Source: Hirschia sp964352025
GTDB lineage: Bacteria > Pseudomonadota > Alphaproteobacteria > Caulobacterales > Hyphomonadaceae
Reading direction: 5' to 3'
NCBI GenBank assembly: GCA_964352025.1
Contig: CAYGPZ010000003.1
Span: 161,433-225,432, forward strand
Length of the DNA stretch: 64,000 nucleotides
The notes under the pieces were generated by a model, which ran no database searches, was not told the origin of the DNA, and saw only the letters and a list, made by a program, of their open reading frames with translations. The position numbers and the translations under genes are program-made. Below are positions 36,170 to 44,797 of this stretch, piece after piece (position 1 is the first letter of the stretch; every line of letters begins with the position of its first letter).

Positions 36170-37057
36170 ATGGCTCTTATGGGTATGACCGGATTTGGGC
36201 GTGCTGAAGGTAGTGCGGATTGGGGCCATTGGGTTTGGGAAATCCGTAGCGTCAATGGTAAGGGTTTGGATGTGCGTTTGAACACGCCGTCTGGCCTTGA
36301 TGCACTCGATTTTGAAGCAAAAAAACGGGTGAAAGCCAAATTTGCGCGTGGAAATATTCAGATCCAATTGCAAGTCGAGCATGAGAAAACCGAGAGCGGA
36401 CCTCGTATTGATACCGCATTGCTCTCTCGTTTTTCGCGTCAGAGCCGTATACTTGCTCAAACAAATGCGACTTTGTCTGACAATTTATCCGAGTTGATGA
36501 ATATTAGAGGTGTCGTTGCCGTGAGTTCCGGGCGCTCAACGAACAAGTTCGACGAAGCCATGCAAGACGAATTGCTTGGCTCACTTGATAGCGCTTTGGA
36601 TAGTTTTGAAGATGCGCGTGCGTCTGAAGGTTCTGCATTGCTTGAAGTGCTCGTCGGCATTTTGGATGAGCTTGAAGCTAACTCCAAATCAGCAGCGGAT
36701 ATTGCTAAAGAGCAGCCAGCATTAGTGAGAGATCGGTTTGTGCAGCGCTTACAAGCCCTAAAAGCAGATGAAGACGATATCTCAGAAGAGCGGATCGCGC
36801 AGGAAGCAGCGGTGTTTGCTGCAAAAGCCGATATAAAAGAAGAGCTAGATAGGTTGGACGCGCACATCGTTGCTGGGCGTGAATTACTAGCAGGTAAGGG
36901 CGCGCGAGGCCGAAAACTCGACTTTTTGTGCCAAGAGCTTAACCGAGAAGCAAATACTTTATGTTCAAAGTCGGCGTCACTAGAGCTGACAAATGTCGGT
37001 TTGGCCCTTAAGACTGGTATCGATCAATTTAAAGAGCAGATCCAAAATGTCGAATAA
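36170..37057 (+). CDS. yicC: YicC family endoribonuclease-like protein
   Basis: A 295-residue protein of the YicC/YloC family, reported to be an endoribonuclease that acts on small RNAs in E. coli. MTGFGRAEG, WEIRSVNGKGLDVR and GRKLDFLCQELNREANTL are the defining N- and C-terminal blocks. The frame is open from a TTG at 36152, but GGTGGAG lies nine bases before the ATG at 36170, which gives MALMGMTGFGR. Its end overlaps gmk by 11 bases. Confidence 0.94.
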   Translation: MALMGMTGFGRAEGSADWGHWVWEIRSVNGKGLDVRLNTPSGLDALDFEAKKRVKAKFARGNIQIQLQVEHEKTESGPRIDTALLSRFSRQSRILAQTNATLSDNLSELMNIRGVVAVSSGRSTNKFDEAMQDELLGSLDSALDSFEDARASEGSALLEVLVGILDELEANSKSAADIAKEQPALVRDRFVQRLQALKADEDDISEERIAQEAAVFAAKADIKEELDRLDAHIVAGRELLAGKGARGRKLDFLCQELNREANTLCSKSASLELTNVGLALKTGIDQFKEQIQNVE

Positions 37058-37706
37058 ACCAATTCAACCTGAACGTCCTGATCGCCGCGGTGTCATGTTT
37101 GTTGTTTCCAGCCCGTCAGGTGCAGGTAAAACGACGCTAACTCGCCGCATGTTGAGTGAAATGGGCGGTGTTGAATTATCAATCTCGGCAACGACTCGAG
37201 AGATGCGCCCAGACGAAAAAGATGGCGTGCATTACTATTTCAAAACACGCGAAGAGTTCGAAAAACTTATTGAAGAAGATGAATTGCTTGAATGGGCAGA
37301 AGTCTTTGGAAATTATTATGGTACGCCGCGCGGTGAAGTAGAGCGCCTGCAACGCAAGGGAACAGATGTCCTTTTCGATGTTGATTGGCAGGGGGCTCGC
37401 GTCCTTAAACAGGTCATGCCGGGGGATGTTGTTTCTGTTTTCATTCTTCCACCAAGTATCGCGGAACTGAAATCACGTTTGGAAGGTCGCCCTGGGGCAG
37501 AGCCTGGTGCAGTAATGCAGCGTTTGGCTGGTGCTGGTCGTGATATCAAACGTTGGGGTGAGTATGATTTTGTCATCATTAATGATGATATAGAAATCGC
37601 CTATGATGAATTGTGCGCCATCCTAGTCACCGAGCGCCTCGATCGCCGTAAACCAAGCCAAGGTGCCCGTGTCGACAAGCTTCTAGATGATGCAGACGCA
37701 CTATAG
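37047..37706 (+). CDS. gmk: Guanylate kinase
   Basis: Phosphorylates GMP to GDP. A 219-residue protein with P-loop SSPSGAGKTTLT, the GMP-binding segment SISATTREMRPDEKDGVHYYF, and DVDWQGARVLK. The ATG at 37047, inside the yicC end, is chosen because upstream codons in this frame lack homology to kinases. A ten-pair inverted repeat follows the stop. Confidence 0.97.
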   Translation: MSNKPIQPERPDRRGVMFVVSSPSGAGKTTLTRRMLSEMGGVELSISATTREMRPDEKDGVHYYFKTREEFEKLIEEDELLEWAEVFGNYYGTPRGEVERLQRKGTDVLFDVDWQGARVLKQVMPGDVVSVFILPPSIAELKSRLEGRPGAEPGAVMQRLAGAGRDIKRWGEYDFVIINDDIEIAYDELCAILVTERLDRRKPSQGARVDKLLDDADAL

Positions 37707-37714
37707 TATAAGGA

Positions 37715-37747
37715 AGTAAACCTATATTCGATTTAAGTAGGTTTACT
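37715..37747 (+). terminator. Possible terminator after gmk
   Basis: A perfect ten-pair stem, AGTAAACCTA/TAGGTTTACT, with a 13-base loop lies nine bases after the gmk stop. It is followed only by a weak T-rich stretch (gttattcct), so termination may be partial. Confidence 0.5.
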
Positions 37748-37911
37748 GTTATTCCTAGAGCTTTTAACTGACATAAAAGTGTCATGTGAAAATGACCTTT
37801 TATTAGTCTCTGGTTTACTTATATTTGTATCTTGCAAAGTTGCATATCTACCTTTGCACAAAAGTGGTGGCTGTCACAAAAAACACATTAAAAACAAGAC
37901 TGAATAGCATA

Positions 37912-37941
37912 ATTCACGTGGTGAATATCACTTAACGTTAA
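37912..37941. promoter_or_regulatory. Nested palindromes upstream of the GGDEF-EAL gene
   Basis: Three dyads overlap or abut: ATTCAC-gtg-GTGAAT (37912-37926), GTGA-ata-TCAC (37921-37931) and TTAACGTTAA (37932-37941). They lie 55-85 bases before the ATG, a normal place for an operator. The bound protein is unknown. Confidence 0.4.
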
Positions 37942-37995
37942 TATCTAAACTGTATTATTTAACTGTCCTAAAGTAACGCAGTACAGTTTTGTTCC

Positions 37996-40227
37996 ATGAA
38001 TACTATTCGCACTATTGATCGACGTGAGACACTCATTGGTGCTGTCGTTGTTTTCTTCTTGATTTTGTGTCTCGGCTATTATGTATACGCAACCACTCGC
38101 GGTGCAGAAACACTCGGCAATGAGAGGTTTCACAACAGTTTGGTATCTGAAGGTCTTTCTATAGAAACAGAAGTTATCGGCTTAAGAAGACTCGAAAGAG
38201 AATTCGTCATTCAAAGTGATTTGAATGTATTGAACGAATTTGAAAAATCTATTCTTCATGTCCAAAATAAAATCGATAAAGAATTAAAAGATAAAGGTGT
38301 CGACGGGGCGGACTTCTTTCTTGCCGCGCTATCTAATTATAGACTGAAAGCGGAAAAACTATTCTCTTTTTACAGGTCAAAAGGCTTGAACCACAATGCG
38401 GGTTTAGAAGGTGAGTTGAGAAAATCCGCCCATAGCGCTGAGGAAATCATCCGAGCTGAGCAAGATATGTTGCTTCTAGCTGAATTAATGTATTTGCGTC
38501 GTCATGAGAAAGATTTCATGATGCGTGGTGATAATAAATACATATTAAAATTTTCAGAGCGTATGGGGGGGATGATTGCACTGGTAGATCAGCGAATTCG
38601 AAATTCGAATATGAAGTCTTCCTTGCTAGCAGATCTGAACAACTATAATTCGCTTTTCATTAAATGGTCGAGCATTGTCGAACAAGTCAACGAAACTCTG
38701 CAGGATGTTGATGTAGCTTATGTCGAACTAGATAGGGTGATGAAAGATATCATCCGAAGATCGGTCCAAGAAGCGCAAGCGTCTGAGCATTTTGGAAATA
38801 ATCACAGGAAATGGTCTCAAATATCAATCAGCGTTTTAGGTGTACTGGGAATTATTGCCTTTAGCCTGTTGGTCAGCATGATTTATCGCCATAAAAAATT
38901 GGCTATAAAAATTGATAAGATTGCGCATGTTGATGCTTTAACCTCTCTTCCCAATCGCCGAAGCTTTTTTCAAAACCTTGAAAACAAGATCTTTCAAGCC
39001 TCGAGGATGCGCACGCACCTAAGCATTGGGATAATCGATCTTGATGGATTTAAGGCTGTGAATGACGTTCACGGACATGGGGCTGGTGATCAGCTATTGG
39101 AAGCTGTGGGTCGCCGATTAAGGGCGACTCTAGATGACGAGATTATGCTTGCCCGTTTGGGAGGTGATGAATTTGGAATTATCATTCATTCCAAACAATC
39201 CGATATCGCGCTGAAAGCAATAGGTGATTTGATTTGTGCGCAGCTTAAACAACCCTTCCAATTGAAGGAAACTGTAGCTCGCATTGCTGGGACGGTAGGG
39301 TTTGCGCAATATCCAGATGTTGCCACATGCTCTAACTTACTCTTTGAATATGCCGATTTTGCGCTCTACCATGCAAAGGAAAATTGCAAGGGGACAGCGG
39401 TGTTATTTTCTGGCGATCATGAATTAGAGATTAGCGGTCGCCGGCAGTTGGAGCAATGTTTGTTGGAAGCAAACCTTGAAGCTGAATTGGATGTGTTTTT
39501 TCAGCCAATTGTTGATAGTGTTGATGGGCAAGTTGTGGGGATGGAAGCGCTCGCCAGATGGGAAAGCCCTGTCATAGGAACCGTATCTCCTGATAAGTTT
39601 ATATCAGCTGCGGAAAGCTTGGGTGTCGTAGGTAATTTAACATCCATACTATTCAGAAAATCACTCAACACCGCAAAGTTCTGGCCTAAGAGCACTTATC
39701 TATCTTTCAATTTGTCAGCGATCGATATTGCATCCAAAGAGACCGCATTGAAATTGATGTCACTTATAATGGAGAGTGGTTTTCCTCCAAACAGGATCGT
39801 CTTTGAGATTACTGAAACAACGATGATGCTTGATTTCAATCATGCGAATGAAGTCTTGAAGCCGTTTAGAAATCTAGGAGTTGAAATCGCGCTCGATGAC
39901 TTTGGAACAGGCTATTCCAGTTTGAGCTATATCCAGAAAATGCCGATAGATCGGTTGAAGGTCGATCGTGCATTCATTTCGGATATTGAAACGCGTAAGA
40001 CAACACGAGATATTATGGCGACGGTCGTTGAATTGTGCTCAAGCTTGGAAATCAAGTGTATTGTTGAAGGTGTTGAAACCTATAAGCAGTTGGAAACCGT
40101 GGAGCTCTTAGGATGCCGCTTGATACAAGGCTATTATTTCTCAAAACCATTATGTGCGGAAGATGCACAGAAATTTTTGGACGAAAGATCTCTTAGCTCA
40201 ATCAATGACTGGCAATGTATCGCTTAG
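37996..40227 (+). CDS. Membrane-bound GGDEF-EAL cyclic di-GMP enzyme
   Basis: A 743-residue protein. Membrane helices at about 15-33 and 273-294 flank a helical sensor region of about 240 residues with no recognised fold. GGDEF domain at about 310-470: ARLGGDEFG is intact, but the RxxD inhibitory site before it is replaced (DDEI), so product inhibition may be lost. EAL domain at about 485-735: EALARW, NLSA, ITETTMM, DDFGTGYSSL, LKVDRAFI, EGVETYKQLE and QGYYFSKPL keep the metal and catalytic residues. Both synthesis and breakdown of c-di-GMP look possible. It stands alone between gmk and the ksgA fragment, in a likely accessory insert. Confidence 0.93.
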   Translation: MNTIRTIDRRETLIGAVVVFFLILCLGYYVYATTRGAETLGNERFHNSLVSEGLSIETEVIGLRRLEREFVIQSDLNVLNEFEKSILHVQNKIDKELKDKGVDGADFFLAALSNYRLKAEKLFSFYRSKGLNHNAGLEGELRKSAHSAEEIIRAEQDMLLLAELMYLRRHEKDFMMRGDNKYILKFSERMGGMIALVDQRIRNSNMKSSLLADLNNYNSLFIKWSSIVEQVNETLQDVDVAYVELDRVMKDIIRRSVQEAQASEHFGNNHRKWSQISISVLGVLGIIAFSLLVSMIYRHKKLAIKIDKIAHVDALTSLPNRRSFFQNLENKIFQASRMRTHLSIGIIDLDGFKAVNDVHGHGAGDQLLEAVGRRLRATLDDEIMLARLGGDEFGIIIHSKQSDIALKAIGDLICAQLKQPFQLKETVARIAGTVGFAQYPDVATCSNLLFEYADFALYHAKENCKGTAVLFSGDHELEISGRRQLEQCLLEANLEAELDVFFQPIVDSVDGQVVGMEALARWESPVIGTVSPDKFISAAESLGVVGNLTSILFRKSLNTAKFWPKSTYLSFNLSAIDIASKETALKLMSLIMESGFPPNRIVFEITETTMMLDFNHANEVLKPFRNLGVEIALDDFGTGYSSLSYIQKMPIDRLKVDRAFISDIETRKTTRDIMATVVELCSSLEIKCIVEGVETYKQLETVELLGCRLIQGYYFSKPLCAEDAQKFLDERSLSSINDWQCIA

Positions 40228-40269
40228 CATGAAGCCCAAATATTGATTTGAGAATGCCCCATCGAAAAC

Positions 40270-40436
40270 TGGTTGATCCAGCGTTTCAGCGTGTCTAGTC
40301 GGGGTGATATCACAGCTTTCATTCCCTTCGTTTTGGCAAGGGACTTTAGGCTAGCTCGCAACATTTTACGACGTTGACCAAAAACTGTGCCCGTCACTTG
40401 TGCTAGTATAGATCGGTGAGGGGCTATTTTTTCGAC
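40270..40436 (-). pseudogene. ksgA: Decayed fragment of the ksgA 3' end
   Basis: This stretch repeats the last part of the intact ksgA at about 41535-41705, in the same orientation. A 61-base segment (40323-40383 against 41604-41664) is identical and covers FGQRRKMLRASLKSLAKTKG. Beyond it a deletion of about 20 bases shifts the frame; past it, D-I-x-P-T-R-x-A-E-T-L-D-Q is still readable in another frame. There is no start or N-terminal domain. It lies in the 330-base gap before the alpha/beta-hydrolase gene, so that gene is bracketed by two copies of the ksgA end. Confidence 0.9.
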
Positions 40437-40557
40437 TTACTGCAATACAGTTACAACCAAAGTGCCCGATAACGAGAAAAGAGTTTGAAGGCATATTGAT
40501 ATACCTTTTTTTCTGGTTGATAGTTAGCTTCTTTCGGTAATAGGGAAGGTCTAAGCT

Positions 40558-41454
40558 ATGAAAAGATTATTGACGATTTGTGCAATTTACTTGGGCTTGG
40601 CGTGTTTTCCGAGCGCGGTGACCGCAGAAGAAAAGCCTTTACTTCAGACAACGTCTCTTGCTGAAATTCAGCAAGGCTATGTGAATACGGAAAAAGGTCA
40701 AATCCACTATTGGAAGGCGGGTTCGGGACCGGCGCTTTTCCTTGTTCATCAATCTTCTGCTTCAGTTGAAGAATATGCTGGTTTAGTCCCTTACATGGCA
40801 AAAGAATTCACCTTGATAACGTATGATTGGCCTGGCCATGGAATGTCGGACGACCCTGAGTATGAGTTAGGCGTAGAGGAATATGCAGAAGCGGGTAAAG
40901 CTGTTCTAGATCATTTGGAAATTGAAAAAGCACACATTCTAGGAAATCACGGCGGAGCCCTTGTGACCATGTATATGGTCGCTGAAAACCCTGACCGATT
41001 TGATAAAGTTATATTGTCTGGAACGAGTGGCCCAAAACCCAAAAAGAAAACAGAAGAATTTTCTCAGGATCTGGATACGACTTTAAAGAAATCTCACAGG
41101 ACAGATGGGCAATCATTATCGGATGCATGGGGGCGATTTGAAAATTATCTACCGCATTCTCATTCAAATGATATTTTGCGGCCATTCCTAAATAACATTA
41201 TTACGCGCTTGCGTCCTTACGATGCACATTATGGTGTTTTACGGTGGGATAGATGGCCTGCGCTTGAAAAGATAAAGCACAAGGATATTTTAGTAACTCA
41301 AGGACTTCGCGATACCTTTGTGAGCAATCAAGAAAAACTGCTCGAATTATTGCCAAATGCGAAACGTGAAGTGCTAGAAGACGCTGGTGTTTTTATGTTC
41401 TACGAAGCCCCTGAGGATGCTGCTAAATTAATCTGTGATTTCTTGAAAGATTGA
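40558..41454 (+). CDS. Secreted alpha/beta-hydrolase-fold protein lacking the usual Ser nucleophile
   Basis: A 298-residue protein with a Sec signal peptide (cleavage near VTA-EE, about 23). The fold is clear: FLVHQ, LITYDWPGHGMSDDP and AHILGNHGGALVTMYMVAENP. The nucleophile elbow, usually G-x-S-x-G, is G-N-H-G-G with His at 131. The usual C-terminal GH before the YEAPE segment reads GVFMFYEAPE, so the catalytic His appears to be Val. An Asp in TQGLRDTFV remains. It is either a pseudoenzyme or a member of a subfamily with a His in the elbow (I recall GHHTGA-type members but cannot verify). GGAAGG precedes the ATG. Confidence 0.85.
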   Translation: MKRLLTICAIYLGLACFPSAVTAEEKPLLQTTSLAEIQQGYVNTEKGQIHYWKAGSGPALFLVHQSSASVEEYAGLVPYMAKEFTLITYDWPGHGMSDDPEYELGVEEYAEAGKAVLDHLEIEKAHILGNHGGALVTMYMVAENPDRFDKVILSGTSGPKPKKKTEEFSQDLDTTLKKSHRTDGQSLSDAWGRFENYLPHSHSNDILRPFLNNIITRLRPYDAHYGVLRWDRWPALEKIKHKDILVTQGLRDTFVSNQEKLLELLPNAKREVLEDAGVFMFYEAPEDAAKLICDFLKD

Positions 41455-41489
41455 ACTTTCGTATAGCCGAAAATTGGGTTCCGAGCGCT

Positions 41490-42317
41490 TCAACGCTCTT
41501 TGATAAATTCATTAGTGAGAGCTTGGAATTCTGATTGATCTAGCGTTTCGGCGCGTCTTGTTGGGTCGATATCACAGCTTTCTATCCATTCGGTCGCGTT
41601 CAATCCCTTCGTTTTGGCAAGGGACTTTAGGCTAGCTCGCAACATTTTACGACGTTGACCAAAAGCAGCGCCTGTCACCTGTTCTAGCGTAGACAGGTGA
41701 GGGTATCTTTGTTTTGGTGATAAAGGCATTAAAACAGCGACCGAAGAATCGACTTTAGGAGGCGGTTTAAAAGCGCCTGGAGGTAGCGTAAATGCGATGT
41801 GAGTGTTGGCAACAGCTTGGGCTAAAACCGCCAGTCGACCGTAATGTTTCTCATTTGGCTTAGCACAGACACGCGCAGCGACTTCATGCTGGAACATCAA
41901 CCCCATTTCACCACGCCACGAGCCAGCTTTTATCCAGTTGATCAGCATTGGTGTGCCAACATTATAGGGAAGGTTGGCTATAATTTTGACAGGCTGATTT
42001 TCATCTTTAACAAGTGCCTCATAGTTAAGGGCTAACCCATCGCCTTCGACCACATCGAGCCGACCTTCTTTATGTTCTTTCCATCCTCTTAGATTCTCAG
42101 CAAAACGAGAATCCATCTCCACAGCAATGACTTTCTTGGCTCCATTGCGAAGGAGGGCGGCGGTCAAACCTCCAGGGCCTGGACCAACCTCAATAACTGT
42201 ATGGCCTTCTACAGAACCTGTACAAAGGGCTGTCCGATTCAGAATATCTGGATCAAATAGGAAGTGCTGGCCAAGTGACTTGTTCGCACGTGCGTTTAGG
42301 ATTTGTGGATCTGACAT
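41490..42317 (-). CDS. rsmA: 16S rRNA dimethyladenosine transferase
   Basis: KsgA/RsmA dimethylates two adjacent adenines near the 3' end of 16S rRNA and acts as a late check on 30S assembly. A 275-residue protein with KSLGQHFLFD, the SAM motif VIEVGPGPGGLTAALL, ANLPYNVGTP (catalytic NLPY) and AAFGQRRKMLRASLK. A short hairpin (GAGCG/CGCTC) overlaps its stop codon. It is the last gene of the lptF-lptG-lptD-surA-pdxA-ksgA run, nine bases after pdxA. Confidence 0.97.
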   Translation of the reverse strand: MSDPQILNARANKSLGQHFLFDPDILNRTALCTGSVEGHTVIEVGPGPGGLTAALLRNGAKKVIAVEMDSRFAENLRGWKEHKEGRLDVVEGDGLALNYEALVKDENQPVKIIANLPYNVGTPMLINWIKAGSWRGEMGLMFQHEVAARVCAKPNEKHYGRLAVLAQAVANTHIAFTLPPGAFKPPPKVDSSVAVLMPLSPKQRYPHLSTLEQVTGAAFGQRRKMLRASLKSLAKTKGLNATEWIESCDIDPTRRAETLDQSEFQALTNEFIKER

Positions 42318-42326
42318 ATCGTTTGT

Positions 42327-43346
42327 TTATGCTGTCGCGCGTGCCTTAGCCATATCTGATGCAAGATTAATTGCTGCGATAAGACTATCTTCACGTGCAG
42401 AACCATCTGCGGCGACGCTATAACCTGTCCCATGGTCAGGAGAGGTGCGGACAAAAGGAAGACCGAGAGTGACGTTTACGCCGCCCCACATATCCAGAGA
42501 TTTTAAAGGCGCTAAACCTTGGTCATGATACATGGCAATGACAGCGTCGTAATGTCCGTCCAACATAGCATGAAAAACAGTATCTCCCGATTGTGCATCA
42601 GAAACAGATAGCTCTTGTTCTCGTAACGACTTTGCAGCTGGGTTAATCTGCTCAATTTCCTCTATACCTAGGCTGCCGTCTTCACCTGCATGTGGGTTTA
42701 GCCCCGCAAGTGCAATACGCGGTGTTTCGAAGCCAAAACTGTTTTTAAGGTCATGATCGACAATGCGAGATACCGTTTCAATTAGTTCTTTAGTGATGAG
42801 GTCCGGTACTTTTCGTAATGGTTCATGAATAGTTGCAAGTGCCACGCGTAAACCTCCTCCAACTAACATCATCACAGGCGAGGGGGCTTGTTTCTCATTT
42901 AGATGTTGGCGAGAAAGTTCAGCTAAATATTCAGTATGTCCAGGAAAATTAAATCCTCTTTTATATAGAAGAGCTTTGTTTATAGGGTTTGTTACAACGC
43001 CGGACACCTTGTTTTTAAATGTGAGCTCAACCGCCTTTGATATTGATTCTATTATCGCTTCTGCAGAATCTGGGTTGGGGCTTCCGGTTTTTGTTGCTGG
43101 GCAATCTAGTTCTAAAACAGGGAGAGCGTGACTAAAGACGTCTTTGGCTTCGTCCGGAGAGGAGATAACTTTTATATCGCCTTTAATACCTGATAATTGT
43201 TGTGACGCGCGCAATATTTCCGGATTGGCAATTGCACAAAACACCCGCTCAGAATTTTTAAGTTTTGACCAAGCTCGCCATGTCAAAATTGGACCAACCC
43301 CAGCGGGGTCGCCCATTGTCATAGCTAATGGCTGCGAATGAACCAA
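42327..43346 (-). CDS. pdxA: 4-hydroxythreonine-4-phosphate dehydrogenase
   Basis: Makes the amino-acetone phosphate precursor of pyridoxal phosphate (vitamin B6). LAMTMGDPAGVGP, TNPINKALL, FPGHTEYLAEL, GLNPHAGEDG and MYHDQGLAPLK with metal-binding His residues are all present. The frame is open into the surA end (to 43400). The best start is a TTG at 43346, with AAGGTGGAA six to nine bases upstream, giving MVHSQPLAMTMGDP; no ATG lies before the GDPAGVG motif apart from the one within it. Confidence 0.95.
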   Translation of the reverse strand: MVHSQPLAMTMGDPAGVGPILTWRAWSKLKNSERVFCAIANPEILRASQQLSGIKGDIKVISSPDEAKDVFSHALPVLELDCPATKTGSPNPDSAEAIIESISKAVELTFKNKVSGVVTNPINKALLYKRGFNFPGHTEYLAELSRQHLNEKQAPSPVMMLVGGGLRVALATIHEPLRKVPDLITKELIETVSRIVDHDLKNSFGFETPRIALAGLNPHAGEDGSLGIEEIEQINPAAKSLREQELSVSDAQSGDTVFHAMLDGHYDAVIAMYHDQGLAPLKSLDMWGGVNVTLGLPFVRTSPDHGTGYSVAADGSAREDSLIAAINLASDMAKARATA

Positions 43347-43362
43347 TAGGGATTCCACCTTA

Positions 43363-44634
43363 TTAACGACGGATAATTGTAGCCTCACGGCGAAGATCAC
43401 GCAGGTAACGGTCCGCCATCATGTCAACCATATCTCCGTGCAGCTTGTCTTCGACGTTTTGACGGGTCGGCATTTCACCGCGTGTCATGATGTGAGAACA
43501 AACATAGACAGCTGCGACTTTATCTTCTGAAAACTCTGTTATCTGAGATGTGGAGCCTTCAGGAATTGAAGAAAAAGTTTCGATATACTGTGCACTAAGC
43601 TCTTCTAGTGTGGTCTCACCGAGATCGGTAAGCGTAAAATTAGATTGCTCAGCTGTTTCATCTGAAAGGGCTTCACAGCCAGAAATTTTATCAATGGCTG
43701 ATGACAAAGTAGCTTTAGCATTTTCACCACTAGCTGAGACTTCTTTTAGAACAAAACCACTTAGCTTTTCTTCCACAGGCGCTTGTTTGTCAGTCAAAGC
43801 TATCAGGTAAACCCCATTATCTGTTACAACAGGCTCGGTTATGCCTTGCGTTTGCATTGATATTATTTGATCTGCGTAGCTAGGCTTCAATTGTGTCTCT
43901 CCAAGCCAGCCAATTTCGCCACCTGAACTGGCGGTTGGAGCAGCAGAAAATTGCCGTGCGACTGCTTCAAACGGAGCGGCACCACTTTCTATTTGTTGTT
44001 TAAGTATTAGAGCCCCTTCATAGACCTGAGCAATTTCTTGTTGCGTAATTCCCGGCAAAAAGATTTCAGAAATATTGTACTGTGTCTCTTCAAGGTTTTT
44101 TTCTAGACGTTCGATTGTATCATCAATTTGAAGGTCGGAAATGCGGACACGTGAACCAAATCGTCCACCCACTAGGCGGTTCCAAGCAATCTCTGCACGG
44201 ATTTGATCACGCAAAGTTCTCGGGTTTAGGCCAGAGCTTGTAAGACCAGCTAAGAATGTTTCGAGGTTTGACTGAGACTGACCCGCAAGGCTCTCTAATT
44301 GCGCATCAATGTCTTCTTCATCGATGGAAACATCATAATTTGCTGCTTCACCGAGTTGAAGCTTTTCATTTATAAGTCCTTCGACTGCACGTATTTGTGC
44401 TTGTCGAATTGTGTCTTGTGTTGTTTCGACGCCGAGACTTAATAAAATAAACCTCGCTCTTTGGCGAACATCAGAATACGTGATCACTTCATCATTGACG
44501 ATAGCGACAATACCTTCGCTTATCTGAGGCTGATTTGGTGCTGGTGCTTGCGCCGCTGCATTTAGTGAAATAGCAGCAGTCAAACCAACGCATGCAAGCA
44601 TTAAATTTTTAAGCCCAGATATTGATCGTCTCAT
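43363..44634 (-). CDS. surA: SurA-like periplasmic chaperone / peptidyl-prolyl isomerase
   Basis: A 423-residue exported protein (signal peptide cut near AAAQA). The SurA N-terminal chaperone domain is EGIVAIVNDEVITYSDVRQR with RAVEGLINEKLQLGEA. One parvulin-type PPIase domain follows at about 190-285 (GEIGWLGETQLKPSYADQI). A second helical/C-terminal piece with EMPTRQNVEDKLHGDMVD completes the chaperone core. It helps outer-membrane proteins, including the neighbouring LptD, to fold. Order lptD-surA-pdxA-ksgA is conserved in proteobacteria. Confidence 0.93.
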   Translation of the reverse strand: MRRSISGLKNLMLACVGLTAAISLNAAAQAPAPNQPQISEGIVAIVNDEVITYSDVRQRARFILLSLGVETTQDTIRQAQIRAVEGLINEKLQLGEAANYDVSIDEEDIDAQLESLAGQSQSNLETFLAGLTSSGLNPRTLRDQIRAEIAWNRLVGGRFGSRVRISDLQIDDTIERLEKNLEETQYNISEIFLPGITQQEIAQVYEGALILKQQIESGAAPFEAVARQFSAAPTASSGGEIGWLGETQLKPSYADQIISMQTQGITEPVVTDNGVYLIALTDKQAPVEEKLSGFVLKEVSASGENAKATLSSAIDKISGCEALSDETAEQSNFTLTDLGETTLEELSAQYIETFSSIPEGSTSQITEFSEDKVAAVYVCSHIMTRGEMPTRQNVEDKLHGDMVDMMADRYLRDLRREATIIRR

Positions 44635-44797
44635 ATTTCTTATCCACTCCGTGCCTACAGACTCTTTAGGCCAACCGACAACATAACGTTTTACTGCGTT
44701 GGTGCAATTGGAAAGCGCTGTTGCTAGAGCATTCTAATGGAAAAAAAGGAGACTATGTGGCGATATTCGCTGAATCTACAGTGTAGGCGATAACAGA

